Shown piece by piece: positions 18,001 to 25,568 of a DNA stretch of 64,000 nucleotides. The DNA is from JBFWMG01 sp050251715. Lineage in GTDB: Bacteria; Desulfobacterota; Desulfovibrionia; Desulfovibrionales; Desulfovibrionaceae. The notes beneath the pieces are model-generated. The model worked only from the letters and a program-made list of their open reading frames with translations, made no database searches and was not told the DNA's origin. The stretch is taken from NCBI GenBank assembly GCA_050251715.1, contig JBFWMG010000018.1, positions 1-64,000 on the forward strand. The letters are read 5' to 3'. Each line of letters starts with the position of its first letter. Within the stretch, counting starts at the first letter, position 1. A program made the translations under genes and the position numbers.

Positions 18001-18534
18001 GGACATCTCGCCAGGCCGCGTGACCAGCGTGACCCGCTCGTAGCCCCAGGCCACGGCCTGGTCGAGCAGGATCTCGGGCGACAGCTCGTCCCCCACGGCC
18101 AGGGGCGCGTGGTGCAGGTCCAGAATGTCGCGCGGCGGCAGGAACGGCAAAAAATTGTCCACGGTCAGCAGCACGCCGCGCGTTCCCGTGCCGCGCGCCA
18201 GGGCAAACAGGCAGGCCATGCGTTCGGCCCAGTCCGAGGCAAAGGAGGCGGCGGTGCGTTCGCCGCGCGCGCCCAGCGCCCCACCCGCCGGAAATGGCGG
18301 CATGACCACCCACTGCCGTTCCCACGCGGGCTTGCCGGCATCGACGCTCATGAGCCCAAGCAGGGCGCGGGCCTCGCGCAGCTCCTTGGCGTCGCGCACC
18401 AGGTAGACCACGCTGCGGCCTGCGGCGAGCACGCTTCCGGCCAGCACGGCGCGGGAACCGGGGCCGCTCTTGGCCACACTCGCGGACGGGGACTGCCCGT
18501 CGAGCACGTGGCGGATGGGGGAAGGCAGGGACAC
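15010..18534 (-). CDS. mfd: Transcription-repair coupling factor
   Basis: Mfd removes RNA polymerase stalled at DNA lesions and recruits UvrA. The 1174-aa protein has the UvrB-like N-terminal module and the RNA-polymerase interaction domain (LVHRDYGLGRFVGLERMDL). The RecG-like motor follows, with Walker A GDVGFGKTE, the DEEQ box in LDEEQRFGV, and helicase motifs SGLDFPRANT and QIRGRVGR. The C-terminal TRCF domain is present. I place the start at a GTG (18534) seven nt after AGGAG; an ATG further upstream would add residues unlike the family. It heads the minus-strand run mfd-ppiC-surA-rodZ-recO-glyQ-glyS. Confidence 0.96.
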   Translation of the reverse strand: MSLPSPIRHVLDGQSPSASVAKSGPGSRAVLAGSVLAAGRSVVYLVRDAKELREARALLGLMSVDAGKPAWERQWVVMPPFPAGGALGARGERTAASFASDWAERMACLFALARGTGTRGVLLTVDNFLPFLPPRDILDLHHAPLAVGDELSPEILLDQAVAWGYERVTLVTRPGEMSMRGDILDIFTPGYEVPLRVEFFGDTVEEIRLFDPVSQRSKGSLQEVILLPVSPLITSPAFADTALAAWARMEKDGELSDNEAYEFRRRLERGDVRIPPGLYYAAPSRMEQWLPRDAVYFLSSPEALRTALTEEYWAWCAALHEAGEPDMNRLPPLTRHAVRSHDAAHAVFEDAPHVLFEELVMGVARTGIELPERRIASHDDLFREVDAQERKERPWHCLVTALKAWQTSHRQTLLAFHSARSRRKFMELAEQEGIRPWTEYAPENAGLFALVSPVRGGHELAWAATLILGEDIIQPKGAVRKAPPPRDFTGLKRFDDLEPGMLLVHRDYGLGRFVGLERMDLGGVGNDYLLLHYTGQDKLYLPVDRLGLVQRYAGPEGEEPALDRLGGVGWARSCSKARKAIEQIARDLVEMYAYRRIAKGYGYGDPGELYREFEASFGFEETPDQARAIQQVFMDMERPEPMDRLVCGDVGFGKTEVAMRAAFRATVEGRQVALLCPTTVLAEQHYQNFRSRFHGFPINVAMLSRFVPKAKQKTVLDAAARGQVDILIGTHRLLSKDVKLPNLGLLILDEEQRFGVRHKERLKEMRRNVDALTLTATPIPRTLQLSLSGVRDLSVIETPPLERKAVDTALIERDAGLLRTVLAREIERQGQVFWVYNRVQGLDQVRRFVEELAPGARVGMAHGQMAERALEETMHAFWHGELDVLVCTSIVESGLDFPRANTLIVDQAHMFGLGQLYQIRGRVGRSERQAYAYFVVNDVSAIPEMARKRLQVVLDMDYLGAGFQVAMEDLRLRGAGNILGETQSGHIAKVGLDLFLEMLEDEVSRLKGEPSSEVTDPECAIGFPAHIPEDYMADAKERLKYYKALSSAHDRETRDDLLAEIRDRFGPPPQALHHFIAVLAFKDILGDLQVVKAELHPGRIRLTWAEKTSKVNAGQLVQWVAARPGRARLLPPALLELRLDEAVPLEQRLIDAGNALAALSESPAGKHAEETRSS

Positions 18535-18613
18535 GAAGACTCCTCTCGTTGCGCATGCGGCTGCCGGGGCGGGCCATTGCCGGGCCAGGGGCGGGCCAAC
18601 ACGCCCGGCCATC

Positions 18614-18649
18614 AAAAAAAGGCCGCCCGTCCAACGACCGGGCGGCCTC
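18614..18649 (-). terminator. Terminator of cheW
   Basis: On the minus strand, arms of AGGCCGCCCG/CGGGCGGCCT are followed by seven T. It lies 35 nt after cheW and before mfd, separating the two transcripts. Confidence 0.92.
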
Positions 18650-18684
18650 TTATAGCCTCTTGGGAACCGAAAGAAAAGCCCGGA

Positions 18685-19158
18685 TCAAATGCCTCCGAGG
18701 CGATCCACCTCTTCGGTGGACAACAGGCGGTCGAGGTCGAGCAGAATGAGCAGGCGGTCGGCCAGCTTGCCCACGCCGCTGATGTATTCGGATTCCAGCC
18801 CCGACACGACGGGCGGCGGCGGCTCGATGGTGTTGGCGGGAATGCGCAACACCTCGGAAACCGAGTCGACCACGAAACCAACGACCATGTTGTTTATCTC
18901 TATGACGATGATCCGCGTGTGCTTGTCGTGCTCACGCGAGGTCAGGCCAAAACGCATGCGCAAATCGATGATCGGGATGACCTTGCCACGCAGGTTGATG
19001 ACCCCTTCCACGAATTCCGGGGCACGGGGCACCTTGGTGATCTCCATGGTCCGGATGATTTCCTGAACCTTGAGGATATCCACGCCGAACTCTTCCTCGC
19101 CGATACTGAACGTCACCAGCTGTTGCAGTTCCGCATCCTGCTTCTTTTGTATATCCAT
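18685..19158 (-). CDS. cheW: Chemotaxis coupling protein CheW
   Basis: CheW bridges chemoreceptors and the CheA kinase. The 157-aa protein is a single CheW domain: LVTFSIGEEEFGVDILKVQEI, the central VPRAPEFVEGVINLRGKVIPIIDLR and the C-terminal LLILLDLDRLL. An in-frame GTG lies three codons earlier but overlaps the ribosome-binding site AAGGAG, so the ATG at 19158 is the likely start. No other chemotaxis gene is adjacent, so its receptor and kinase partners are not visible here. Confidence 0.94.
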   Translation of the reverse strand: MDIQKKQDAELQQLVTFSIGEEEFGVDILKVQEIIRTMEITKVPRAPEFVEGVINLRGKVIPIIDLRMRFGLTSREHDKHTRIIVIEINNMVVGFVVDSVSEVLRIPANTIEPPPPVVSGLESEYISGVGKLADRLLILLDLDRLLSTEEVDRLGGI

Positions 19159-19415
19159 CCGGTCCACTCCTTCTCTGCATTGACAGTGTCATCATTCACT
19201 ATCGTACACGCATATCCTATTATCCTTTGTAATCTCAAAAAAAAATGTTTGCAACCGGGACGGTCCATATTTGCGACATTTTTTTTCATTTTCCCCCGCA
19301 CGCCCTCCCCACCGCGCGCCGCCCGGAAAAAGCTGTTGCCAAGGCCAACCGCTTGATTTAGTGGTGCGTGACACGCAATGCGTGCGCATTGCCCACCTCC
19401 AAGGAGTTATGCCGC

Positions 19416-19640
19416 ATGGCTAGGTATTTCCCCAATCCCGAAGAGATCCCCCTCTCCGACCAGATCCGCGCGCTCGGCAACGACGAACTGCTGGATTTCT
19501 GGGAAGAGACGCAGCACCTGGAACGTTTCCTGGAACAGGAAATGACGGCGGGTTCAGGCTCTTCCCAGGAATACGAGCGCATCATCCTGCAGGAGCTGCA
19601 ATTCCGCTCCAGCCTGCGCTGCCTCAATCTGGGCTGCTGA
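19416..19640 (+). CDS. Small protein of unknown function
   Basis: A 74-aa acidic protein that I do not recognise. It is predicted to be mostly helical, with a run rich in Glu/Gln/Leu (LLDFWEETQHLERFLEQEM) and two cysteines at the C-terminus (LRCLNLGC). No signal peptide or membrane segment is seen. AAGGAG nine nt before the ATG at 19416 and a dedicated terminator 22 nt after the stop make it a convincing gene despite its size. An earlier ATG at 19410 is out of frame and closes at once. Confidence 0.75.
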   Translation: MARYFPNPEEIPLSDQIRALGNDELLDFWEETQHLERFLEQEMTAGSGSSQEYERIILQELQFRSSLRCLNLGC

Positions 19641-19662
19641 CCCCCACGATCCCCGCAACGAC

Positions 19663-19696
19663 AACGGCCCGCATCGGAAACGATGCGGGCCGTTTT
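19663..19696 (+). terminator. Terminator of the small gene at 19416
   Basis: Arms of AACGGCCCGCATCG and CGATGCGGGCCGTT close a GAAA loop and run into TTTT. The arms are perfect. It may also act on the minus strand. Confidence 0.9.
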
Positions 19697-19747
19697 GCGT
19701 GGGGAAAGATAACGAGTCGGCTACCTGGTGGCGACACCATGGCATCC

Positions 19748-19983
19748 GCAGGCCGTTCAAAAAGCGTAAGATGCAAGGAAGTGAGAAAGTCCAGGACGCG
19801 CAGTCCGATTAGCTGTTAGACGAGCGTAGGCGAGTCTTACAGATATCGAGAGCAGAGCTGTATTGCGCATACATAAGCGGTCTGGACTTTTTCACTGACG
19901 CGGCGCCTTAGCCCTTTGCCGAGCCCCGCGAGGCTCTAGGGATAAGGACAGCAGCGATAGATTGCGGTTTTTCAACGGCCTGC
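19748..19983. mobile_element. MITE-like 236-bp element with terminal inverted repeats
   Basis: The ends are near-perfect inverted repeats: GCAGGCCGTTCAAAAAGCG at 19748 and, in complement from 19983, GCAGGCCGTTGAAAAACCGC. Inside are a second pair of inverted 14-mers (19781-19794 and 19882-19895, GTGAGAAAGTCCAG) and an AT-richer core unlike the flanks. It encodes nothing. The last base of the element is also the last base of the ugd stop codon on the minus strand, so the element directly abuts that gene. I did not see a clear target-site duplication. Confidence 0.7.
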
Positions 19984-21314
19984 TACGCGGGGTCCGGGCG
20001 GCCGATGCAGAAGTAGGCGAAACCCAGCTCGCCCATGAGCTGCGGCGCATACAGGTTGCGGCCGTCGAACAGCAGCGGCGCGGCCAGCATCTTCTTGATG
20101 CGGTCGAAATCCGGGTTGCGGAACTGGTTCCATTCCGTGACCACGGCCAGGGCGCCCGCGCCTTCCAGCGCCTGGTACTGCTCGTCCACCAGGGTCACCA
20201 TGGGGTTGTCCCGCAGCGCGGGCACATGCTTGGCCACGGGGTCGAAGGCGCGCACGAACATGCCCTGCGCGGTCAGGTCGTCTATCATGCGGATGGACGC
20301 GGCCTCGCGCACGTCGTCGGTGTTGGCCTTGAAGGCGATGCCCCACACGGCCAGGGTCTTGCCCGCCACGCCCCCCTGGGGTTCGTAATACTGCTGGATC
20401 TTGCGGGCCAGGGCCAACTTCTGCCGGTTGTTCACCTCGTCCACCGCGTCGAGCAGCTGCGGCACGTAGTCGTATTCGCGCGCCGTGTGGATGAGCGCCT
20501 TCACGTCCTTGGGAAAGCAGGAGCCGCCGTATCCCACGCCGGGGTAGATGAACTGGTAGCCGATGCGGTGGTCGGAGCCGATGCCCACGCGCACGTCGCG
20601 CACGTCGGCGCCCACCCGCTCGCACAGGTTGGCGATCTCGTTGATGAAGCTGATCTTGGTGGCCAGCATGCAGTTGGCCGCGTACTTGGTCATCTCCGCG
20701 CTGCGCACGCCCATGACGATGAGCTTGTCGCGGCTGCGGGCAAAGGGCGCGTACAGCGCCTTGAGCAGTTCGGCCGTGCGCACGTTGTCCGTGCCCACCA
20801 CCACGCGGTCGGGCTTCATGAAGTCCATGATCGCGTCGCCTTCCTTGAGGAACTCGGGGTTGGACACCACGTCGAACTCGATGGCCTCGCCCCGCGCCTC
20901 CAACTCGGCCGCGATGATGGCGCGCACCTTGTCCGCCGTGCCCACGGGCACCGTGGACTTGTCCACCACGACCTTGTAGCCGGTCATGCTGCGGCCGATG
21001 TCGCGCGCCACGCCCTCCACGAAGCACAGGTCGCACGAGCCGTCCTGCGCGCAGGGGGTGCCCACGGTGATGAAGGCGAACAGCGCGTCCTTGAGCCCTT
21101 CGGCGATGTCGGTGGTGAAGGTGAGGCGGCCCTCGGCGAAGTTGCGCTTGACCAACTCGTCCAGACCCGGCTCGAAGATGTGGATCTTTCCCTGCTTGAG
21201 CATGTCCACCACAGTGGGATTCACGTCCACGCAGCAGACGTTGTTGCCCATCTCCGCAAAGCAGGCGGCGCTGACGAGCCCCACATAACCTGTTCCAATA
21301 ATGCAGATATTCAT
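19983..21314 (-). CDS. ugd: UDP-glucose 6-dehydrogenase
   Basis: Oxidises UDP-glucose to UDP-glucuronate with 2 NAD+, supplying surface polysaccharide precursors. The 443-aa protein has the N-terminal Rossmann motif ICIIGTGYVGLVSAACFAEMG, the catalytic-cysteine motif GGSCFPKD near residue 260, and the C-terminal UDP-binding domain with AFKANTDDVREAASI. AAGGTG lies 9 nt before the ATG at 21314. The stop codon is formed at the edge of a MITE-like element. No other sugar-nucleotide gene is nearby. Confidence 0.95.
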   Translation of the reverse strand: MNICIIGTGYVGLVSAACFAEMGNNVCCVDVNPTVVDMLKQGKIHIFEPGLDELVKRNFAEGRLTFTTDIAEGLKDALFAFITVGTPCAQDGSCDLCFVEGVARDIGRSMTGYKVVVDKSTVPVGTADKVRAIIAAELEARGEAIEFDVVSNPEFLKEGDAIMDFMKPDRVVVGTDNVRTAELLKALYAPFARSRDKLIVMGVRSAEMTKYAANCMLATKISFINEIANLCERVGADVRDVRVGIGSDHRIGYQFIYPGVGYGGSCFPKDVKALIHTAREYDYVPQLLDAVDEVNNRQKLALARKIQQYYEPQGGVAGKTLAVWGIAFKANTDDVREAASIRMIDDLTAQGMFVRAFDPVAKHVPALRDNPMVTLVDEQYQALEGAGALAVVTEWNQFRNPDFDRIKKMLAAPLLFDGRNLYAPQLMGELGFAYFCIGRPDPA

Positions 21315-21351
21315 TGTAGTACGCACCTTGTTTCTGTTCTGAAAGCTCTTT

Positions 21352-21380
21352 CATCTATCCACTGCCCCAACATTCGTCAA
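21352..21380 (-). promoter_or_regulatory. Candidate promoter of ugd
   Basis: On the minus strand TTGACG (21375-21380), 17 nt, TAGATG (21352-21357), about 37 nt upstream of the ugd start. Confidence 0.5.
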
Positions 21381-21442
21381 TGCCGGGAAGGGAATGGCGG
21401 CGTTTTTTTTGCCGTGAGCCACAGCGCAACCCCGCACGCTGC

Positions 21443-21470
21443 TTGACTTTCCACGCCCTGCTTCTAGAAT
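21443..21470 (+). promoter_or_regulatory. Sigma-70 promoter of the pdxJ-acpS-nnr-CBS cluster
   Basis: TTGACT (21443-21448) and TAGAAT (21465-21470) are separated by 16 nt, ending 32 nt before the pdxJ start. Both boxes are five of six to consensus. Confidence 0.7.
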
Positions 21471-21502
21471 AGCGGAAGAAAACCATCCCAAAGGAGCGAG
21501 GA

Positions 21503-22228
21503 ATGCCCGTTCTCGTCGTCAATGTCGACCATATCGCCACGCTGCGCCAGCAGCGCCAGGGCCACGAGCCCGAACCCGTCACCGCCGCCCACATGGCCGA
21601 ACTGGCGGGCGCGCACGGCATCATCGTGCATTTGCGCGAAGACCGCCGCCACATCCAGGACCGCGACGTGGAGATCATCCGGCGCACCTGCAACACCCGC
21701 CTGCACCTGGAGATGGCCGCCACGCCCGAGATGCAGCGCATCGCCCTGGCCGTCGAACCCTACATCGTCTGCCTGGTGCCGGAAAAACGCGAGGAGCTGA
21801 CCACCGAAGGCGGCCTGGCCGTGGCGGGCCGCGAGACCGAGCTGCGCGACTATCTGGCGCCCATCCACGAGCGGGGCATCGTGTCCAGCCTGTTCGTGGA
21901 GGCGGATCCCAGGCAGATCGAGGCCACAAAGGCCGTGGGCAGCGCGTTCGTGGAAATCCACACCGGCCACTATGCCGACGCCGCCACGCCCAAGGCGCGC
22001 CAGCACGAGCTGGAAAAGATCCTGGCCTCCATCCGCCATGCCCAGGATCTGGGGCTCAAGGTCAACCTGGGCCACGGCCTCGACTACGTGAACATCATGC
22101 CCTTCGCCAAGGTGCCGGGCATCAACGAATTCTCCATCGGCCACTCCATCGTGTCCCGCGCCGTGCTCATGGGCATGGACCGCGCCGTGCGCGACATGGC
22201 CGAGCTGATACGCTCCTTTGTGGACTAG
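21503..22228 (+). CDS. pdxJ: Pyridoxine 5'-phosphate synthase
   Basis: Condenses 1-deoxy-xylulose 5-phosphate with 3-amino-2-oxopropyl phosphate in DXP-dependent vitamin B6 synthesis. The 241-aa TIM-barrel protein shows VNVDHIATLRQQRQG at the N-terminus, IVHLREDRRHIQDRDV, the ELHTG-like EIHTGHYA, and GHGLDYVN near residue 192 with the phosphate-binding GLD. AAGGAG six nt before the ATG supports the start. It heads a plus-strand cluster with acpS and nnr, a common bacterial arrangement. Confidence 0.97.
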   Translation: MPVLVVNVDHIATLRQQRQGHEPEPVTAAHMAELAGAHGIIVHLREDRRHIQDRDVEIIRRTCNTRLHLEMAATPEMQRIALAVEPYIVCLVPEKREELTTEGGLAVAGRETELRDYLAPIHERGIVSSLFVEADPRQIEATKAVGSAFVEIHTGHYADAATPKARQHELEKILASIRHAQDLGLKVNLGHGLDYVNIMPFAKVPGINEFSIGHSIVSRAVLMGMDRAVRDMAELIRSFVD

Positions 22229-22285
22229 GGCGTGTCCTTGAAAAACAGCGCGCTGGTGTTTCAAGGAACACATGCGCTTTTTTAC
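22229..22285 (+). terminator. Hairpin with T-tract between pdxJ and acpS
   Basis: CGTGTCCTTGAAA pairs imperfectly with TTTCAAGGAACACATGCG across a 15-nt loop and runs into TTTTTT. It could be a partial terminator that lowers expression of acpS and the genes beyond it relative to pdxJ. Confidence 0.55.
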
Positions 22286-22416
22286 CGCACGTGCCGTGTG
22301 TCCGCTTCGGCGGGGATGCGCCATGCGCCGCAAACGCCGTCCGCAGCGCCCCTGGGGCGGGCCGGACGGCCCAACCCCCATGCCGCGCCCCTGGCGGCGC
22401 AAAAAGGCGGAGCCGC

Positions 22417-22791
22417 ATGATTGTGGGCCTGGGCCTTGACGTGGTGGAACTGGACCGCATCGCCCATTCCTGGGCGCGGTTCGGCGAGGCCTTTGCCAAG
22501 CGCATCCTTGCGCCGGGCGAGTTGGAACGGCTGCCCCGGCACAACCCCACCCCCTTTCTCGCGGCCCGTTTCGCGGCCAAGGAGGCGGCCAGCAAGGCGC
22601 TGGGCACGGGCATAGGCAAGGATTGCGGCTTTCACGACGTCGAAGTGGTTTCCAACGCCGCGGGCAAGCCCGACCTCATCCTGCGCGGCGCGGCGCTGCG
22701 CACCGCCCAGACCCTGGGCGTCACCCGCTTCTGCATCAGCCTCACCCATGGGCGCGACGTGGCCGCCGCCGTGGTGGTGCTGGAATCCTGA
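22417..22791 (+). CDS. acpS: Holo-[acyl-carrier-protein] synthase
   Basis: Transfers 4'-phosphopantetheine from CoA to apo-ACP. The 124-aa protein has the two AcpS signatures: IVGLGLDVVELDRI at the N-terminus, with the Mg-binding Asp, and FAAKEAASKALGTG near residues 50-63, with the catalytic Glu/Lys. CISLTHGRDVAAAVVV ends the fold. GGCGGAG precedes the ATG. The nnr start follows its stop by 12 nt, and the two are often neighbours. Confidence 0.95.
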   Translation: MIVGLGLDVVELDRIAHSWARFGEAFAKRILAPGELERLPRHNPTPFLAARFAAKEAASKALGTGIGKDCGFHDVEVVSNAAGKPDLILRGAALRTAQTLGVTRFCISLTHGRDVAAAVVVLES

Positions 22792-22803
22792 CCCGGAGGA
22801 ACC

Positions 22804-24351
22804 ATGCCCTTTTATGATCCCCTGCCATCGCCTGCGGAAATGGCCGCCTGGGACCGCCAGGCCATCGAGGCGGGCGTGCGCAACGAAATGCTCATGGAAA
22901 ACGCCAGCCGCGAGGCGCTGGCCGTGCTGCGCTCCATGCTGGGCGGCATCCGGGGCAAGCGCGTGCTGCTCTTTGCCGGACCGGGCAACAACGGCGGCGA
23001 CGCCATCGCCCTGGCCCGCCACCTGCACGACCAGGACGCCAACGTGTTGCTGCTGCACACCCGCCCCAAGTCCTCCTACAAGGGCGTCAGCGGCTACCAC
23101 ATGCGCCTGGCGACCATGTGCGGCGTGTCCATGCTCCACCTGGCCGGCCCCGTGCCCGCCCTGCCCTGGCGGCCCGACGCGGTGGTGGACGGCCTGCTGG
23201 GCACCGGCTTCAAGGGTTCCCTGCGCGGCGGCTTCGCGGCCTGGATCGACGTCATCAACTATATCGGCGAGGCCTCGCGGGTGCTGGCGCTGGACATCCC
23301 CTCGGGCCTGAACGGCCTGACCGGCGAGCCGCAACCCAAGGCCGTGCGCGCCCACGCCACGGTCACCTTCCACGCCGCCAAGCAAGGGCTTGTCCTGCCC
23401 ACCGCCGCGCCCCACGTGGGCCAGCTGCATGTGCGAGCCATCGGCATTCCCAAACGGGTGGTCATGGCGCATCCCGCCTCATGCGGCCTCATCACCGGAC
23501 GCGTGGCCGCGCTGCTGCCCAAGCCGGATCCGGCCATGGACAAGTTCGCCGCGGGCCGCGTGGCCGTGGCGGGCGGGTCCGCCGGACTCACGGGCGCGCC
23601 GCTGCTGGCCGCGCTGGGCGCCTACCGGGCCGGGGCCGGGCTGGTGCATGTGGCCTGCCCGGAAGCGCTGGGGCCGGTCATCAAGGCGGACGTGCCCGAA
23701 GTCATGACCATGGGCCTGGGCCCGGGCGAGGCCTGGAGCGCATCGTGCGCCGCGCCGCTCATGGCCCGCGAGGACGTGAACGTGCTGGTGGTGGGACCGG
23801 GCCTTGGCCGCGAGCCAGGCGCGCGCGCCTTTCTCGACGCGTTGCTCCGGCCCATCGTCCGCCGCCATCCCATGGTGCTGGACGCGGACGGCCTGTATTG
23901 GCTCTCCCAGGCGTCGAGCCTGTACGAGGGATTTGGCATCAACGACGTGCTGACCCCGCATGAGGGGGAAATGGCCCGGCTCATGGGCGTGGACAGGACC
24001 ATGGTGTCCGCCGACCGCGCGGGCATGGCCCGCGCCCTGGCGGAAAAAAGCCGCGTGACCGTGGTGCTCAAGGGCGCGGCCACGGTGGTGGCCGCACCGG
24101 GCAGGCCGGTGATGGTGTCGCCCTTTGCCGCCCCCACCCTGGCCGTGGGCGGGTCCGGGGACGTGCTGGCGGGCGTGCTCGCCGCGATCATGGCGCGCGG
24201 CATCCCGTCGTTCGAGGCCGCCTGCCTGGGCGTGTACTGGCATGGATATTGTGGTATGCTGTTGACAAGGGCGTTCCCCATGCGGGGGAATACGGCCCGG
24301 GACATTGTGGAAACGCTCCCAACCGCCATCAAGGAGATGACCGCATGCTGA
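22804..24351 (+). CDS. nnr: Bifunctional NAD(P)H-hydrate epimerase / ADP-dependent hydrate dehydratase
   Basis: Repairs hydrated NADH and NADPH: the N-terminal YjeF_N (NnrE) domain epimerises R- to S-hydrate and the C-terminal ribokinase-like domain (NnrD) dehydrates it using ADP. The 515-aa protein has NnrE motifs FAGPGNNGGDAIALARHL and VLALDIPSGLNG, and NnrD motifs AGRVAVAGGSAGLTGAP, VVGPGLG, DADGLYWL, LTPHEGEMARL and AVGGSGDVLAGVLA with the catalytic Asp. GGAGGA precedes the ATG. Its end overlaps the next gene by 7 nt. Confidence 0.96.
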   Translation: MPFYDPLPSPAEMAAWDRQAIEAGVRNEMLMENASREALAVLRSMLGGIRGKRVLLFAGPGNNGGDAIALARHLHDQDANVLLLHTRPKSSYKGVSGYHMRLATMCGVSMLHLAGPVPALPWRPDAVVDGLLGTGFKGSLRGGFAAWIDVINYIGEASRVLALDIPSGLNGLTGEPQPKAVRAHATVTFHAAKQGLVLPTAAPHVGQLHVRAIGIPKRVVMAHPASCGLITGRVAALLPKPDPAMDKFAAGRVAVAGGSAGLTGAPLLAALGAYRAGAGLVHVACPEALGPVIKADVPEVMTMGLGPGEAWSASCAAPLMAREDVNVLVVGPGLGREPGARAFLDALLRPIVRRHPMVLDADGLYWLSQASSLYEGFGINDVLTPHEGEMARLMGVDRTMVSADRAGMARALAEKSRVTVVLKGAATVVAAPGRPVMVSPFAAPTLAVGGSGDVLAGVLAAIMARGIPSFEAACLGVYWHGYCGMLLTRAFPMRGNTARDIVETLPTAIKEMTAC

Positions 24352-24800
24352 CTGCGAAGGATATCATGACGCCCGCACCTGTGACCGTGACGCCGGAAAC
24401 CGAAATCGCCGCCGCGGCGCGGCTGCTGCTGGAGCACAAGTTCAATGGCCTGCCTGTGGTGGACGCGGCGGGCGTGCTGGTGGGCATCCTGTGCCAGAGC
24501 GACCTCGTGGCGCAACAAAAGAAGATCAACGTACCGTCGGTGTTCACGTTTCTCGACGGCTTCATTCCGCTGACCTCGCTGAGCTCCATGGAGCGGGAAA
24601 TTGAAAAAATCGCCGCCACCACCGTGGCCAAGGCCATGACGCCCGACCCGGTGGCTGTGGACCCCAGCGAGCCGGTGGACGCCATCGCCACGCTGATGGT
24701 GGACCGCAAGCTGCACACCCTGCCCGTGGTGGAAAAGGGCAAGCTGGTGGGCGTGATCGGCAAGGAGGACATCCTGCGCATCATAGTTGAGCGCGCGTAA
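24345..24800 (+). CDS. Two-CBS-domain protein
   Basis: A 151-aa stand-alone Bateman module. CBS1 covers about residues 1-60 (KDIMTPAPVTVTPETEI to LVGILCQSDLV). CBS2 covers about 90-148 (KAMTPDPVAVDPSEPVD to LVGVIGKEDIL). Such modules bind adenine nucleotides or similar ligands; the target is unknown. The ATG at 24345 overlaps the nnr stop and follows AAGGAG by 8 nt, so a longer upstream reading is not used. The last codons, including the stop, lie inside the first unit of a 25-bp tandem repeat. Confidence 0.85.
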   Translation: MLTAKDIMTPAPVTVTPETEIAAAARLLLEHKFNGLPVVDAAGVLVGILCQSDLVAQQKKINVPSVFTFLDGFIPLTSLSSMEREIEKIAATTVAKAMTPDPVAVDPSEPVDAIATLMVDRKLHTLPVVEKGKLVGVIGKEDILRIIVERA

Positions 24801-24908
24801 CCGCGCCGGGGTTGAGCGCGCGCAACCGCGCCGGGGTGGAGCACGCGCAACCGCGCCGGGGTGGAGCGCGCGCAACCGCGCCGGCTGGCGCGCGATAACC
24901 GCGCCGGG
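24786..24908. repeat. 25-bp tandem repeat, about five units, spanning the CBS gene stop
   Basis: Units of the form GTTGAGCGCGCGTAACCGCG plus CCGGG start at 24786, 24811, 24836 and 24861, with a degenerate 23-bp fifth unit at 24886. The TAA stop of the CBS gene lies in unit 1; in units 2-4 that TAA reads CAA. The first unit is thus also coding (VERA-stop). Confidence 0.95.
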
Positions 24909-25044
24909 AACAGGGCTCTTGGAGAACGGCGCGGCGACACCCTTGTCGAGCGCGCGCGAAAGCGCTACATAGCGAACGCGGGTGGGTCCGGCCTGCCCGC
25001 GTTTTCCTTTGTTTCCACGACTTTTTGCTTGCGGATGGATCGGG

Positions 25045-25557
25045 ATGCCCGTAACCCTTTTCTTGCCCGGCATCGAGGCCACCCTTGCCCTTGGCCGTTT
25101 GCTGGCCCAGGCCTTGCCTGTTGACGCACCGTACCAGACCGTGCTGCTGGATGGGGGCATGGGCGCGGGCAAGACCACGCTGACCAGGGGATTCGTGGAG
25201 GCATTGCCCGGTGGCGGAGACGCCGAGGTGTCGAGCCCCAGTTTCAACCTGTGCAACGTCTATCCCACCCGCCCGGAGGTCGTGCACTGCGACCTGTACC
25301 GGCTGGAGGGCATGCCACCGGATGACGACCTGTTGGAGACCCTGGAAGCGGGCGACAGGCTGGTCATAGTGGAATGGGCCCAATATCTTTCCGCCCCCTT
25401 TCGTCCTTCCTGCCATCTGCTGCTGCGCTGGCTGCCGGGCGAAAGCGGACGGACCGTGGCGATAACCGCGACGGGCGAAACGGCCCGGCGGTATCGCGAC
25501 GAGCTGTACCCGCGGCTTTCCAGTGTGGGACGCGGCAACGACATACGCATCATGTGA
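25045..25557 (+). CDS. tsaE: tRNA threonylcarbamoyladenosine biosynthesis ATPase TsaE
   Basis: TsaE is the ATPase that regenerates the TsaB-TsaD complex making t6A37 in ANN-decoding tRNAs. The 170-aa protein has Walker A GGMGAGKTTLTRGF near residues 38-51, SSPSFNLCNVY (switch-like), HCDLYRLEG and VIVEWAQYL with the Walker B-like Glu. The ATG at 25045 fits family length. Its partner tsaD is at 47997-49103. It starts 136 nt after the tandem repeat and ends 11 nt before lysC. Confidence 0.92.
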   Translation: MPVTLFLPGIEATLALGRLLAQALPVDAPYQTVLLDGGMGAGKTTLTRGFVEALPGGGDAEVSSPSFNLCNVYPTRPEVVHCDLYRLEGMPPDDDLLETLEAGDRLVIVEWAQYLSAPFRPSCHLLLRWLPGESGRTVAITATGETARRYRDELYPRLSSVGRGNDIRIM

Positions 25558-25568
25558 GAGGAGAAGCA

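Noticed and set aside
15034..19356. A 1440-codon open frame on the plus strand opposite mfd
   Set aside because: A high-GC shadow of mfd: composition is His/Gln/Gly/Arg-rich, and it crosses the cheW gene and a terminator on the other strand.
24786..24908. Possible CRISPR array
   Set aside because: The units are head-to-tail without spacers, so it is a tandem repeat; the same holds for 57157-57267.
25200..25568. A lysine riboswitch upstream of lysC
   Set aside because: lysC follows tsaE by only 11 nt, leaving no room, and no lysine-riboswitch core was seen.
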